A stretch of 64,000 bases of DNA from Ctena decussata (lineage: Eukaryota > Mollusca > Bivalvia > Lucinida > Lucinidae), in NCBI GenBank assembly GCA_963989385.1, contig OZ022512.1, forward strand, positions 28,665,899 through 28,729,898, written 5' to 3'. Each line of letters opens with the position of its first letter. The first letter of the stretch is position 1. The position numbers and the translations under genes were made by a program. The notes under the pieces were generated by a model. That model was not told where the DNA came from, did no database searches, and saw only the letters and a program-made list of their open reading frames with translations. This document shows, one piece after another, positions 11,161 to 22,001 of the stretch.

Positions 11161-12359
11161 TATAAAAGGCTGACAACCTGCGTCATAGCACTGATATCGC
11201 AACCTTTCTTTCAGCGACCATCTTGGCGTAAATGAATTAGATATTTTATAAATAAATAAAATATCTTTAGAATTCCTGACACAACCCACTATCTAGTTGA
11301 TGTATTCCCGGTAAATCGTACGGACTCGTTATCACCAGGATTAAAACAACAAACTTGCTAAATCTGCATAACAGTGATCAGTATGGACGCTGGTTACATG
11401 AAATACAGCTGTCCACATCAAAAATATAGAGAGGTGTTTATTTCTCACCTTTTTATGAGTCATGTCCTATACACGTGGATCATATGTACTTGTAGACACC
11501 GCCAGCTCCTTTTCGTGTGTTACAATGGTATCTCTTATTTCTGACTTACGAAAAATTTCCCTAGTTTCTTCAAAATGGCCGTCGAATGAATAGGTCCAAT
11601 ATCTACGCTGTGTCGTAGGTTGTTAACTTAGTTTTAGTATACCACTGGTCTGTTGTCCGTTTACTCTTTAGAACAAGAATATCTCAAAAGGCCTGGTGAC
11701 CTATTGCGCCTTTATTTCGTTTGTAGCATGTATAGAGCGAATAAAAAGCAATATTAGGTTTAATGGCAGACCCGATCAAACTGTGGTTGTTCTACTAGCA
11801 GAAAGTTCCCTTTTACTTAAAATAGAAAAACACACACAAAAACAGTTGCTATTTCTCTATCTTTGTCATACAGCAGTTCCGGTACTCTTAAACTATTTAG
11901 CAGACTTCAAAAAAGGATTATGCCAGTGCATAATCTCAATAACATGTATAATTGGAAAATTATCAAATACACACGTAATGCGCTATAAAATGCAGTTACA
12001 TGGATAGTAACAGCAAGATTGCAGTTGGACGTATATTACACACGGAGTAACGCATCTCTATGGACGGCCGTCCATGGCTGCAGCTGAATACACATGTCTT
12101 GGACACCTTGATACTTCTGCTACTGGTTGAAATGTGAAAGGTATCCTAGAGGGGCTTTTGCTATATATAGTTCTCTTCAATTATCAGGTCATGCAACAGA
12201 AAACCACTGTGGCTGTGTGTCAACCAAGTTTTCGACATTTAGTTGCCACGGAAAAATTCTCTCAAAAGAAGGATGAGAATAAAGTAATAAATCGGTATTA
12301 AAAGTCTGGTCTCCGTGGTGGTTTGGCGGTGTTTAGGAGGACCCGCACTATACTGAGAA
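11161..12359. other. No gene seen
   Basis: AT-rich spacer. The longest frame (about 103 codons near 11700) shows no domain and has no supporting splice or duplication evidence. ATGGACGGCCGTCCAT at 12059-12074 is an isolated palindrome. Confidence 0.45.
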
Positions 12360-13912
12360 GGGGTATGAAACCTACCATCCGCACCTGCATCCGTGCTCAA
12401 ACCCACCACCGAAAATTTTAGTGGCGACCTGTGAGACATAAAGAAAACTTTTATTCTAGATTTTTGTGGTTGTACATCTGGGTTTTTGTATGAACTATTT
12501 ACGGTTTAAAAGTCTTTCCCGACAGATTTAGTTTTAAGACAAAATAAAAGGGAATTGTTGCAGTTTCGGGGGCTTGAAACCCACCACTCACCACCAGGAT
12601 ATTTTTTATCGGCTATTTCCATTCATTGCTTAATTAACTGAGATTAGTTTCCTTGATTGTCACTAATTTGACTTTTTAACCTAAACCGCGCCAATTTTAT
12701 TTGACAAGATTGAGAAATCTATAATATATAAAGGAGTAAACTACTACTGCACGCACACACATTACTCGACCAGTATTTTCTATGCTCTCATTGTGCCTTA
12801 GACATTTTTGACCATAACACAGTCAGGTCAAGCTAAGTAATTAAACATATCAAATTAATAATTAGGTGTATCATTAATTGGTGATATGTTGTGTTCCATG
12901 TGTAAAATGTGTAGTGTCTGTCAATTCATGAACTGTATCTAGGTATCATTACATTTATTCTGAGGGAGAGAGAGAGAGACGTATGCTCATTGTCAGGGTT
13001 TTGTCCCATGCTGAGGGTAACCTTTGCTGTTATAAAAAGGTAATACAGTAGAACTTCAATGGCTCGAACCCAGATGGCTGGTTCACCCTCCATGGCTGGA
13101 ACTCTTTTCTTGGTCCCTAGAGGTCACTTTATATGGAAACTAACCCTGGATGGCTAGAACTACCCTTGGCTGGAACTAATTTTCATGGGACAAGCCTGTA
13201 AGAGCCAATGAAGTTCTACTGTAGTTTGAATTCATGGAAGTTTTCTAATTACAGAACAAGTAAAATTATGAAAACATCAGTCAATTAAATATCCCCCATG
13301 AATAAAATTTGTCAATGTTTCGCAACTATAACCCCCCCACCCCCACCACCACTGCAATTACCGCTCATTCCCTTGAGTTTAGTACGTTGCGGTTTCTTGG
13401 TGTACCTAAATGTCGTAATGGATATCTATTTTTAGAACGAAATTTATTTTCACAAAAAGTCGTTTATTTCTGTAATATTATTTCTTAAAATTGACGAGGT
13501 TATGGTTAATAAGTCGAAATAGTAACAATCAAGAAAACTAATCTCAGTAAATCAAGCAATAAATAGAAATAACCGATAAAAGTTCCCGGTGGCCAGTGGT
13601 GGGTTTCATACCTCTGTGCCTTTTGTCTTAAAACATAATATGTCCGAAAAGACTTGTATACCATAAATAGTTCATACAAACCTCCAAATATATCGCCACA
13701 AAAATCTAGAATCATACCTCTGCGCTTTTTGTCTTAAAACTTAATATGTCCGAAAAGACTTGTATACCATAAATAGTTCATACAAACCTCCAAATATATC
13801 GCCACAAAAATCTAGAATAAAACTTTTATTTGTACCTCAAAGGTCGCCACAAAAATTTTCAGTGGTGGGTTGTCAGTACGGGTGTGGGTGCGGGTGGTGG
13901 ATTTCATACCCC
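12360..13912. mobile_element. Long inverted-repeat (foldback) element
   Basis: The left arm begins GGGGTATGAAACC and the right arm ends with its complement (TTTCATACCCC). The arms align over about 320 bp on the left (to ~12680) and 400 bp on the right (from ~13510), including 'ctagatttttgtggc' and 'ctgagattagtttcttgat' stretches. The right arm has an internal direct duplication of about 106 bp (13606-13711 and 13712-13817), explaining its extra length. The centre holds a separate small element at 13046-13221. There is no transposase gene and no clear target duplication. Confidence 0.7.
13046..13221. mobile_element. pogo/Tigger-like MITE with TA target
   Basis: Termini CAGTAGAACTTCAATGGCTC and its near-complement, flanked by TA on both sides (13044-13045; 13222-13223). 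The CAGTAGAAC end is typical of pogo/Tigger-type elements. The 176-bp interior repeats 'ggctggaact'. It has no gene and is nested in the foldback element. Confidence 0.7.
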
Positions 13913-13920
13913 TTCATTTA

Positions 13921-14020
13921 CTGATTGATTGATTGATTTGATGCTTAACGTCCACGGTAAACAGCTATGGTCATGTCGGGACGGTCAGTTAACCTAACCA
14001 CACTATTCCTGGGCAGGCTT
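13921..14020 (-). mobile_element. tRNA-derived SINE, 3' part (split copy)
   Basis: Inverse complement of the SINE body seen at 35090-35205: the (TCAA)n tail, 'ccacggtaaacagctatggt' and 'gacggtcagttaacctaa' all match. The SINE stops at GGCTT and resumes at 14460 with AGACCTCC. Joined to the other part it gives the same continuous phrase as in the unbroken copies, so the piece between is an insertion. Confidence 0.85.
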
Positions 14021-14459
14021 ATGTTCCTACTTCTGTATGTATTCTCTGCTCTTGAGGGAACTTTTTAAGATTTTAGTTTAACTTCACTGCAGCTGGTGTT
14101 GTGCCGTGTGGCGGCCGTAAAACGTCTCCCCGTACATCATCCACAGTGCAGATTATATTTCATTTACATCCTTTGAGATCAGAGGATAGGTTCTGAGAAT
14201 TCTAAAATTTGAGATCGATTTAGACTATTATTCTAGATCATCGTCTTTTATATTATTGGATCCTTTTGAATTTAATCAGTCTTTGAATCGACTCCCCAAT
14301 TAAAATTAAGAAATTACTGTATGCTTTTCTGGTTTCATCACCAGATATTGTCAGGGTCACTGACGAGGCTTTATTAGCCGAAACTACGTAGTCTGGCCCA
14401 TGTTCCTACTTCTGTATGTATTCTCTGCTCTTGAGGGAACTTTTTAAGATTTTTATTTT
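14021..14459 (+). mobile_element. Hammerhead retrozyme-like insertion in a SINE
   Basis: This 439-bp insert splits the minus-strand SINE exactly. It comprises one 379-bp unit plus about 60 bp more, so its first 54 bases (from ATGTTCCTACTTCTG) recur identically at 14400-14453. The hammerhead motif sits at the unit junction. The left edge lies 6 nt downstream of the predicted cleavage site, and the right edge follows TTTTTATTTT. Target duplication is at most 2-3 bp (TT). There is no reading frame. Known retrozymes are non-coding, hammerhead-bearing repeats that give rise to small circular RNAs and rely on other elements' enzymes; that role is inferred here. Confidence 0.75.
14354..14399 (+). 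ncRNA. Type I hammerhead ribozyme motif (split-SINE copy)
   Basis: Order seen: GGGTCA (stem I 5' side), CTGACGA (core), GGCT-TTATT-AGCC (stem II, 4 bp, 5-nt loop), GAAA (core), ACTA-CG-TAGT (stem III, including the core A), C as cleavage base, TGGCCC (stem I 3' side, 6 bp with one G-U pair). Every base of the CUGANGA/GAAA/UH consensus is present. Cleavage is predicted after 14393. The very short stem III is like that of repeat-borne hammerheads in animals, which often work as dimers. Confidence 0.85.
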
Positions 14460-14551
14460 AGACCTCCTAAACGGTTAATCAGTACTAAGTGCACATACTT
14501 TCGCCAGTTACTGACAACTGCCCTTCTTGAATCAGCGGAAGGTGAAACGAA
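14460..14551 (-). mobile_element. tRNA-derived SINE, 5' part (split copy, headless)
   Basis: Continues the SINE at 13921: 'cagtactaagtgcacatact', 'tcgccagttactgacaact' and 'gattcaagaagg' on the minus strand match the other copies. The tRNA-like head is missing, so this copy was 5' truncated or later eroded by the neighbouring element at 14573. Confidence 0.8.
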
Positions 14552-14572
14552 CCGATAACAATTAGCTTCCAT

Positions 14573-14756
14573 AGGGATGAGTCATTTATTATCAGGTGGG
14601 GGAGGGCGGGTACAATTTCATACGGGTCACCAAAATCCACCCCCCCCCCCCCTGCCCAGTCCCCTGAATTATTTTTCCGACTCCCCCCCCCCCCCCCTCC
14701 CAGATAAGTGACAAAAAATTTTATGACCCCCCCCATCCCCCATTCCCTAGCTACCC

Positions 14757-14807
<51 letters not shown>

Positions 14808-15232
14808 CTATTTTATATCAGACTGACCTCAGTACAAACCTGTATGAAACACATCTAACAGATTAATGGTCTGTTTAAACTTTGTCTGCATTTCTTGCAA
14901 TTTCTTTGCTTCGGGCCATCCAGAAATCTGTTGTCGAATGCTAAATTATTATAACCGCTAATAATATTAATTAGGCCTCTGAGTGGCGGGTGTCTGTGGG
15001 CGCAGCCCCCTGAAGTCATAGTAGTTTTGCTGATGAAAAGGCACCTGGAGAGCTGATATCACAAACACAGGCTTTAAATTTAATTGAGAACAAAATCATC
15101 TACTCGAGATGATTTTATAGACACTTTTCATTCTGTTCCTCTAGCAAATTGTACATCACAAAAAAAATTCTGACCCCCCACTAAATGTACCCCCCCCCCC
15201 CCCCCCCCTCCGATAATAAATGACTCATCCCT
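14573..15232. mobile_element. TIR element with C-rich tracts
   Basis: The two ends read AGGGATGAGTCATTTATTAT and its exact inverse complement. Flanking trinucleotides just outside GGGATG are ATA and TTA, close to the TTA duplication of the element at 62563. The interior has long C tracts (14640-14652, 14684-14697, 15190-15208) and a CA microsatellite (14760-14801). It carries no gene and is non-autonomous. A degenerate relative is at 4163. Confidence 0.75.
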
Positions 15233-15560
15233 TATATTGGTGATATTTTTAGCCCTACAAGAATACAAGAACTAAAAGCATTTTTCCCCATGGACCGCAT
15301 AAAGCTTTTTATTAAATTTTTATATTCCACAGAAACTGCAACTACAGCATATGGATTTTACCAATATTGTCGAAATAATCGTTTTATGTTGGAGCCTATC
15401 GGAAGAGTTGAGGCGTGACATTACCGATATCTCTGCCAACCACAGAAAAGACAAATACGAATGTTACCTTTCACCCAGTTTTTCCGACATCCCAGCCAAT
15501 CAAAGCGCAGACGAATATAGAGCAACTACGTAATTTGACCTTGTAATATATTTAGTACGG
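15233..15560. other. Upstream region of Bcl-2 gene 1
   Basis: No protein is recognised. A pair of related phrases ('atctctgccaaccacagaaa' and 'catcccagccaatcaaagc') gives a short internal repeat around 15427-15510. A 5' non-coding exon could lie here, but no splice site stands out. Confidence 0.35.
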
Positions 15561-15562
15561 TA

Positions 15563-15577
15563 TGTGGATAAATACAC
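15563..15577 (+). promoter_or_regulatory. Possible TATA-like element
   Basis: GATAAATAC about 110 bp before the ATG of the first Bcl-2 gene. Position fits a core promoter with a short leader, but the match is weak. Confidence 0.25.
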
Positions 15578-15680
15578 CTTAAAGTTTTGTCAATGAGTCA
15601 ATCGATTGTAAGCTCGGGGGTTTGACAAGATCAAACCAAACGGTCAGTTCATAGAGAATTTCGATTTGGAACACTACACA

Positions 15681-16673
15681 ATGGATTTGAGAGAGCTTAT
15701 TTCTTATTACATTGACTTGAAGCTGGAAAAAACTGGGACTGTGCTGGGTAGGAACACTGGATACAGAAACTTATCCGACGCCGACAAGGAAGTTTTACAG
15801 GGTGTTTTAACAATTTGTTCACAACTTGAAAACGACAGTCGATTCACTGACATTCTGGCATCGTTTCACAAATTTGGCATCAGTAAAGAGACATTTTTTG
15901 TTGTTTTGGACCAGTTGCTAATTGGAGAATTAAACTGGGCTCGTGTCATGTCAGTTTTGACTTTGTCTGGGGCATTATCTGTGCAGTGCAGGGAAACTGG
16001 CGAAGAAAATAAAATTGATTTAATAGAAGACTGGGCGAATTCATTTGCTGAGGTGAAGCTGAGACCTTGGATCGAAACTAATAATGGAATGGTAAGAACA
16101 GATTTTAAATCTTTTTTGTCCTGTAATCATAGCTAACTTATTACCTCTGTATGATTTACGGTATTAATAGGCAGTGCCCAGAGGCTTAGTTATAAGCCTC
16201 TGGCAGTGCCGAATCGCGGTCATCCCACGCATCCGCGTTAAATATTGTAATACATATTTAACATGACTTGTATAAGCATGCATGGTGACCTTAAGTCCCG
16301 GTTCGGTCAGCTTTGAACTGACCTGTTGCTGATTTATTCTAAACTAGACTTTGGTGATTTAAATATAAAATCCATTTCCGATTCTTATGGTCATTTGATA
16401 TTCGACGTGTGCCGTTCCGACCATGAGGCTGACGCGGTTCATATAATGAGCGCTGTTGCTTGGATTTGTTAAAATTCATTCAAATAAATCACCTGAAATG
16501 AATACATAGGTTTTATTTATATTTTGGTACTCATGTTTATTTAATTGTTTCAGGAAGGATTGAGGCAGTATACTCATCCACAGAAGTCAAGTGTTCATTG
16601 GAACAAGAAATTTCTAGCCGCCGGAGCGTGTGTCGGCGTAGTTATGAGTCTCTTCGTAGTCACTCGAGCGTAG
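15681..16673 (+). CDS. Bcl-2 family protein, gene 1 (two exons)
   Basis: Exon 1 is 15681-16091 and exon 2 is 16554-16673, giving 176 residues. The intron (GTAAGA...TTGTTTCAG) is phase 0. Seen: a BH4-like start (RELISYYIDLKLEKTG, residues 4-19), a BH1 core IGELNWARVMSVLTLSGAL (81-99) with Asn85-Trp86 and Arg88 of the NWGR motif (Gly replaced by Ala), and BH2 at 130-140 (WIETNNGM then EGL), split by the intron as is usual for this family. Exon 2 ends in a hydrophobic segment (FLAAGACVGVVMSLFVV) flanked by basic residues, a tail anchor for mitochondrial or ER membranes. BH4 plus tail anchor suggests an anti-apoptotic type, but no clear BH3 is visible, so direction of effect is inferred. The ATG has A at -3 and G at +4. 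Confidence 0.85.
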
Positions 16674-17561
16674 TGAAGGGCAGCTCGTACAACACAAGTT
16701 CGAGACATCACTGAATGGTTGTGATTCATCTATTAGCAGATGACAGATGGCCTCGTCAAGCGAGAGTCGTAAATGGAACAGAGAGCCATACAGATAATGG
16801 CAGACTGAAGACGGTGGACAGAAATCGACGATCTAAAAGCCCCTTGGCAGCACTACTTTGCAGTGCCTTTACCGACATGGGTGGCTAAAAGTTGGATACG
16901 TTTCTACAGCCAGCGGGAATAGTGCAATGAAAATACCGTGCCAAAGATATCTACGCAGACATGCATTCTGGAACCGGATGATAAAGTTACATCGTTATGC
17001 CTCTGTTAGGTTTTGGGGCATTGTATAAAACATAGAATGGGTTGAAATGGACGAGATAGTCTTCGTTCCACTTACAACATTTCGCTGCCAGAGCCGTGGA
17101 TGGTACTAATACAGGAAAGAATTTTGCCCTCCTCAGAGGGAGGAAATTCTTTCCTATAAGAGTGTCTTCCCTAAATACCTGGAATAAAATGGAGGAGACC
17201 AGTCCGGTTTATTCCATCCCACTTTATTCCATTCCATGTTTTAAACTATGCTGGTTGTTGAGAGAGGCATGAGCGACAGAGAGATAGACTAATTTCCAGC
17301 AGAGGAAATTGACTGAGCAGACAGCATTTTAATTGACAGTTATGTTTTGGGATTTTAAAGTTTAATAAACTGTTATTTGTTCATGTTTGTTTTCTTTGGT
17401 AATTAAATAAGTTGTATAATATGAGTTATTTAGAAAAAAGAGCAAAATGAACAATAATAAAAAAATGTCAGAATTAAAATGAAAATGATGAAAAAAAAAA
17501 AAGAAAATTATTTTTGATATTGTTGCAGTATATGTTTTTAATCCACCACTCCCATCTTAAT
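16674..17561 (+). other. 3' region of Bcl-2 gene 1
   Basis: No second frame is convincing. AATAAA occurs in 'gtttaataaactgtt' near 17362, a plausible polyadenylation signal about 690 bp after the stop codon. A short hairpin, 'ccctcctcagaggg', lies at 17131-17144. Confidence 0.4.
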
Positions 17562-17832
17562 GTATGCAACGCAATCGGTAGGGCACCTGACTCATAAGTC
17601 AGAGGTCCTGGGTTCGATACCCGGTCAGGCCACATACTTTCGTTTCTCTTTCTGCTGATTCAAGAAAGACAGTTGTCACTTACTGGCGACAGTATGTGCA
17701 CTTAGTACTGGTTAACCGCTTAGGCGGTCTATGCCTGCCCAGCAATAGTGTGGTTAGGGCAACTGACCGTCCCGATATGCCCATAGCTGTTTACCGTGGA
17801 CGTTAAGCAACAAATCAATCAATCAATCAATT
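17562..17832 (+). mobile_element. tRNA-derived SINE, copy 1
   Basis: The head contains an A-box-like CGCAATCGGTAGGG and a B-box GGTTCGATACC, with an arm CTGAC/GTCAG around a CAT anticodon-like loop. The body matches the copies at 34938, 44851 and 13921/14460, and the tail is AATCAATCAATCAATCAAT. The loop is 6 nt rather than 7 and the acceptor stem does not close, so this is not a working tRNA gene. Confidence 0.85.
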
Positions 17833-18202
17833 TATGCATACATAAATCCCGATGAATCACTTGTAATGTGAAAACAAGCCTTCCCAGCGGAAATACGACG
17901 TCAGCATGACGTTGTTTCGACGCGTTGACGTTGCTACCATGTCATTTCGTCGTTGGGGCTAGAAAAGTTGTACTTAATTTCGTAAACAACTACTGGAAAT
18001 TTGCAATTCCCTTGTCAGCCAGCTTGAAAGCCCGTTTCCGCAATCTTAAGAGTTTTAAAAAATTAAATTGGAGTTTTGCTTAAATAATTTCCTGGTTTCA
18101 CTCATCACTGAGCTGTCAAAATTATTAGCTGTCGTGAGTAATTGAACCAGGAAAGCTTGTAAAAGTTCACGCGACTTGAAAAACTTAGCAAAGCATTTAC
18201 CC
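17833..18202. other. No gene seen
   Basis: AT-rich spacer with no recognised repeat or frame; contains a GACGTC/TGACGT cluster near 17890-17930. Confidence 0.4.
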
Positions 18203-18303
18203 TAATGTGCTTAAGTATTGAGACACCTAAAACCATTAATTTTCCATTTGTCCCAAATGGAAAATTAAATGGTTTTATGTGTCCCAAAATTTAAGCACAT
18301 TAT
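18203..18303. repeat. ~100-bp hairpin
   Basis: TAATGTGCTTAAGTATTGAG and AAAACCATTAATTTTCCATTTG are mirrored on the far side around a CCC tip. An indel-rich palindrome, MITE-like. Confidence 0.75.
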
Positions 18304-18940
18304 GTTAATATGTAACTACCATAAAATAAAACACCTAAAATGCTTACCGTCATTACCCTACATAGAACAATTTGTTTTACAACGCAGTTATTCGTCCAAA
18401 AGATACAAATGAAATGGCAACAGTGTGGGCACTGATCTTGGTCCGCACTGTTTACTCAAGACCTATCTGACCCAATATATAGATTTTTATAGTAGTTCAA
18501 GTTTAGTATTTCTGACTGGCTGAGTATTGTGTATTTTCAGTTTTTTCTTTGACCAAAGAGAAGGAGACAGAAAAAACGTGGACAACAGTAGAAAACTACA
18601 ACGCCTATCTTGCACCTTCGGCATGCACAGAAGACATGTAACTCAAGACAATGTTATTCTATTCTATCCCATAGCCTTGCGGTCGTTTGGAACAACTTTT
18701 TTTCATCTAGTCCTGTTTTCAGCAGCCATAGTCCATCTCAGTCCACTCTATAGTATTATCACCTCATCTGTTCTGCCTCTCTTCTGTTTATCTCTTATTC
18801 TTTTTCCTTTCACTGTGCCAGAAAATGAATGAGATCAATCTGTGCTTTAAAAGGCTTTCTGAAGGAGCTAAAATCGACTTGGGGGTTTAAATGAGAAAGG
18901 AGCTTGACTAAGATCATGAATTGACTGTGTTTTCGGCATT
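18304..18940. other. No intact gene; possible LINE debris
   Basis: The stretch near 18776-18820 ('ctctcttctgtttatctc...ttcctttcactgtgcc') resembles the opposite strand of the LINE tail at 7115. A 101-codon frame at 18527 shows no domain. Confidence 0.3.
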
Positions 18941-19180
18941 AGGACACCAAAACTAAGGTGGTTAGGTCATATCTCTAGGCAAAGACGATTCTACCTAGTG
19001 CACAACCAACAATATGCGAACTTGCTTTGACTCCCATGCAAATATACAGTGGTCTTGTCCAACAGAGTAACGCCAAGGACACACAGTATGCAAAGATAAA
19101 AGCAACTGAACAATGAACTACTAGCCAGACGAAGAAACGACGTCCGACGGTATCAGCGTGGATGCAACGCTGGATGGCGT
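18941..19180 (+). pseudogene. LINE ORF2 C-terminal debris
   Basis: A frame reads TKLRWLGHISRQ, the same 'LRWFGH' landmark seen in RTE-like LINE C-termini and in the minus-strand fragment at 7115. The surrounding frame is broken and short. Only a decayed tail is present. Confidence 0.4.
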
Positions 19181-20112
19181 TAGGCGCAAGGTCTGCAAGG
19201 TCTGCATATCAATAATCAGCATGGATATATTACTCAAACCGGACCCACATTTACCATATTTGACATCCTCAACCCACACTGATGAAGTAAACTGATAGTG
19301 AAGGGAAAACCTGCTGGTATGGTCGATGGTTGACTTCCTGTTTACTCAATATCAAATATTTGAGGAAGAGAAACCATCATGAGCTGTACTTTATTAATGG
19401 CCTGCTACTTGGAAAACACCGGAGCAAACACAGTGGCTTTAAAAGGGGAAAACTGTTTCTATGTACGACTGAAAGTATAAGTGGACAAAATACCATTATC
19501 GTAAGTCCGAACTCGTAAATGAAAGAAACAGAGACAAATCCGAAATATTTAGACAGACAAGGATCACTATTCACATGTGTGAGCAGGTGCTCGCGAGTAC
19601 CAAGCATCGCTGTCATAGCGCACCGCCATGGTCATGTTGACGGTAATTTGAAAGCCCGGTCCAATAACAACACGGTACGGAAAGTGCCGATTGCTGGCGA
19701 CAATGAGCGCCCGCCTATATCCACATTGTTGGGATCAATCGGGCCATGATGTCTCCCATAGAACATTTTGTTTTGACACATTTTCACGAGGCACTGCGAT
19801 GATTCTGTGACAATTTATTGGTGAGTAACAAAGTTTTGAGAACTGAAACAGGCTCCAGCAAAACGATATAAATCTCGGTCGGTAGGTGCCGTATAGGGAT
19901 ATTGCGACTCGAAAAGAAAGTTAACTGTCGTCCGTCTTGTCATAAAACATTGTAAGTAGTTTGTAACAAGCTTTCCAATGCCAATATAGAAATATTATCA
20001 GTGTGAGCAGGAGATAATTTGAACTCACAGTAAAAGGACACAGTGCCTATTGGAATGCTAAATGTCTGTTGAGAAACTTGTCCACTGAACTCCGGGTTTT
20101 AATGACACAAAC
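19181..20112. other. No gene seen
   Basis: Several overlapping frames of 60-80 codons on both strands between 19330 and 19750, none with a recognisable domain. No inverted or tandem repeat was noticed. Confidence 0.4.
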
Positions 20113-21680
20113 TTCATGATATTTTGCAATATTTACATTCTCAGCGCATTTATTGAAAAGCCCAATGGTAAACCATTAGAACGTAATGTACTTTATACTT
20201 CAGTAACTACATCGGTTCACGCGACGTCCCATGACGTAAAATGACGTCAAAATAAACAGTGGTTCTCTTGAATCTGATTGGACGTAGGCGACGTTATGAC
20301 GTCGTTGACGCTGTTCCGTTGTGTAGAAAAACTGCGTATAAATGTTGTTTTTTTCTGCTTCAACTGTAGCCCCTTACGCAAATTTGTGATCAATGAATAG
20401 CTAGAAAAAATGTAAATATGAAGCAACGAACTTAATTTTTCTAGTGTTTATCGAGGTATAAACTACGAGGGGTGATAAAAAAATACGTGGACTATTGCTG
20501 TGGCGGTAAGGGTAATGTAGTTTGGATTACCTCCCCTCACACGCCAGCGTGTATCATATGATGATGTAGGTTGTGCAGTGCACAACTAAGGGTAATGCAG
20601 TTATAGTAATTTTACTCATACCGCAGAAAAGTTCGATCTTTTAGCTACGTAATGTGAAGTTTTGAAAAAATTTAATGGAAAATAAGTATTTTCTTCCATT
20701 TTATATTAGGTAGGTATAGCTACAGCGGAGCACCACATTAATGACGTTCGACGTTTTGTCCCGTTTTAACATTGTTGGGGTTCTTTTGTTTCTCTGTTTT
20801 CAAAAACGAACGCCCTTTTTGCAGATGTTTAATGATTTTAATCAATTTTAGACACATCTGCACGCAATATGATTGTTTTCAAGAATTTTATAGCATACTC
20901 TTCTCATTTTTATCGGTTCATAAGTTCGAGCCAAAATTGTGCTTTCAATATCGTTTCCACGTACAAGACTTTTGCGGGGTATGTCTAATGCAGATCTACA
21001 ACCTCAAATCAGGGCCAGCATCAGACAAAACTAACATACAAGGATCAAATAATAATAAATTTGATCATTTAAAACATTTCTTTGAGTCTGTTCTCACTTT
21101 TCTTAATCTTACAATTACATCCAAAACCTTGAACTTGCATTAAATACACAGTATAGTAGTTGACGTCGTTTTGTCGCCCTTGTATGACCCTAGGACCATA
21201 TTTCACGTTGCTTATGCAAGCATAACAATTGTTGACGGCTATAATTTCCTCAAAGTATAAAGTGGAAACCATAACAAAATAGCATACCAAATGTCAAGAA
21301 TTTTACTTTACTGCAAATATAAGACATAGCCAAAAAATGAAACATACAATTCGAAATAATAAGGCAGATTTTTACCGTGCTCCGCAAAACCGTCATAAGG
21401 TTACTATGACGGCTCATATAGACAACATCCCGAAGTAAGACTGGTCAACTATATACATCACTGGATAAAGGAAAGATGAATCTATATTTACTGTAGATTT
21501 AAAGAGTTAACTATCAATAATAAAATTTCTACAGCAAAAGTCCACGTAACTTTTTTATCATGGCTAGCAAAGTTTACTTGAACCCTTTGGGGTCACTTAC
21601 TTTGCACGCGACCCAATGTAGTTTATACTTCGATAAACACCAGAAAAATGAAACATTATTTCTTAATTGATCAACATCAG
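20113..21680. mobile_element. GACGTC-rich hairpin element, copy B (interrupted)
   Basis: The left part matches copy A at 7449: 'gcaatatttacattct', 'gaaaagccc.a..gtaaacca', GACGTC motifs near 20225-20310, 'ttaatttttctagtgtttatcga'. After the hairpin begins (TATAAACTAC) the match stops at 20465 and resumes at 21565 with 'tagcaaagtttact', then completes the hairpin. The intervening 1.1 kb is an insertion. Confidence 0.7.
20466..21564. mobile_element. Tc1/mariner-like non-autonomous element
   Basis: Inverted ends share TGATAAAAAA and TACGTGGACT.TTGCTG, about 30 bp near-complementary. TA dinucleotides flank both sides (20464-20465 and 21565-21566), consistent with TA-targeting transposons. The interior holds AT-rich sequence and short frames (the longest about 123 codons at 20772) that do not resemble a DD-E transposase. 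It lies within the hairpin of the host element. Confidence 0.6.
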
Positions 21681-21709
21681 AGTGGCCTCAGCGAAATCTA
21701 ATGATAATT

Positions 21710-22001
21710 TAAAAAAATCAGATTTCTTAGAATATATTCTTTGATCTGAAAGGATAAAAATATAATCTGCACCTCGGATGATGTAGGAGAGACGTTTTGC
21801 GGCCGCCACACGGTACAACACCAGCTGTAGGGAAGTCAAATTAAAATCTTAAAGAATTCCTTCAAGAGCAGAGAACACATTCAAAAGAGGAAACTTGGAC
21901 CTTACTTCGAAATTTCGGCAACTCAAGCCTCATCTGTGACCCTGACAATATTTGGTGACGAAAGCCAGAGAAAAGCATACTGTAATTTCTTAATTTTAAT
22001 A
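21710..22001 (-). mobile_element. Hammerhead-family repeat, reversed and decayed
   Basis: Read on the minus strand it follows the same order as the unit at 14021: 'attaaaattaagaaattacag', a hammerhead-like block, 'attctctgctcttgaagga', 'cagctggtgttgtaccgtgt', 'ggcggccg'. The core is damaged (CAGATGA for CTGATGA) and the triplet region is altered, so no cleavage is expected. The left border of the 1.9-kb array (21818) cuts through it. Confidence 0.75.

Noticed and set aside
17571..17632. Candidate tRNA genes at the SINE heads (also near 34945 and 44855)
   Set aside because: Anticodon loop is 6 nt, acceptor stem does not pair, and a shared ~190-bp body and TCAA tail follow each. They are SINE heads.
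20772..21143. Possible transposase of 123 codons
   Set aside because: No DD-E landmarks or helix-turn-helix signature; far shorter than any Tc1/mariner transposase.
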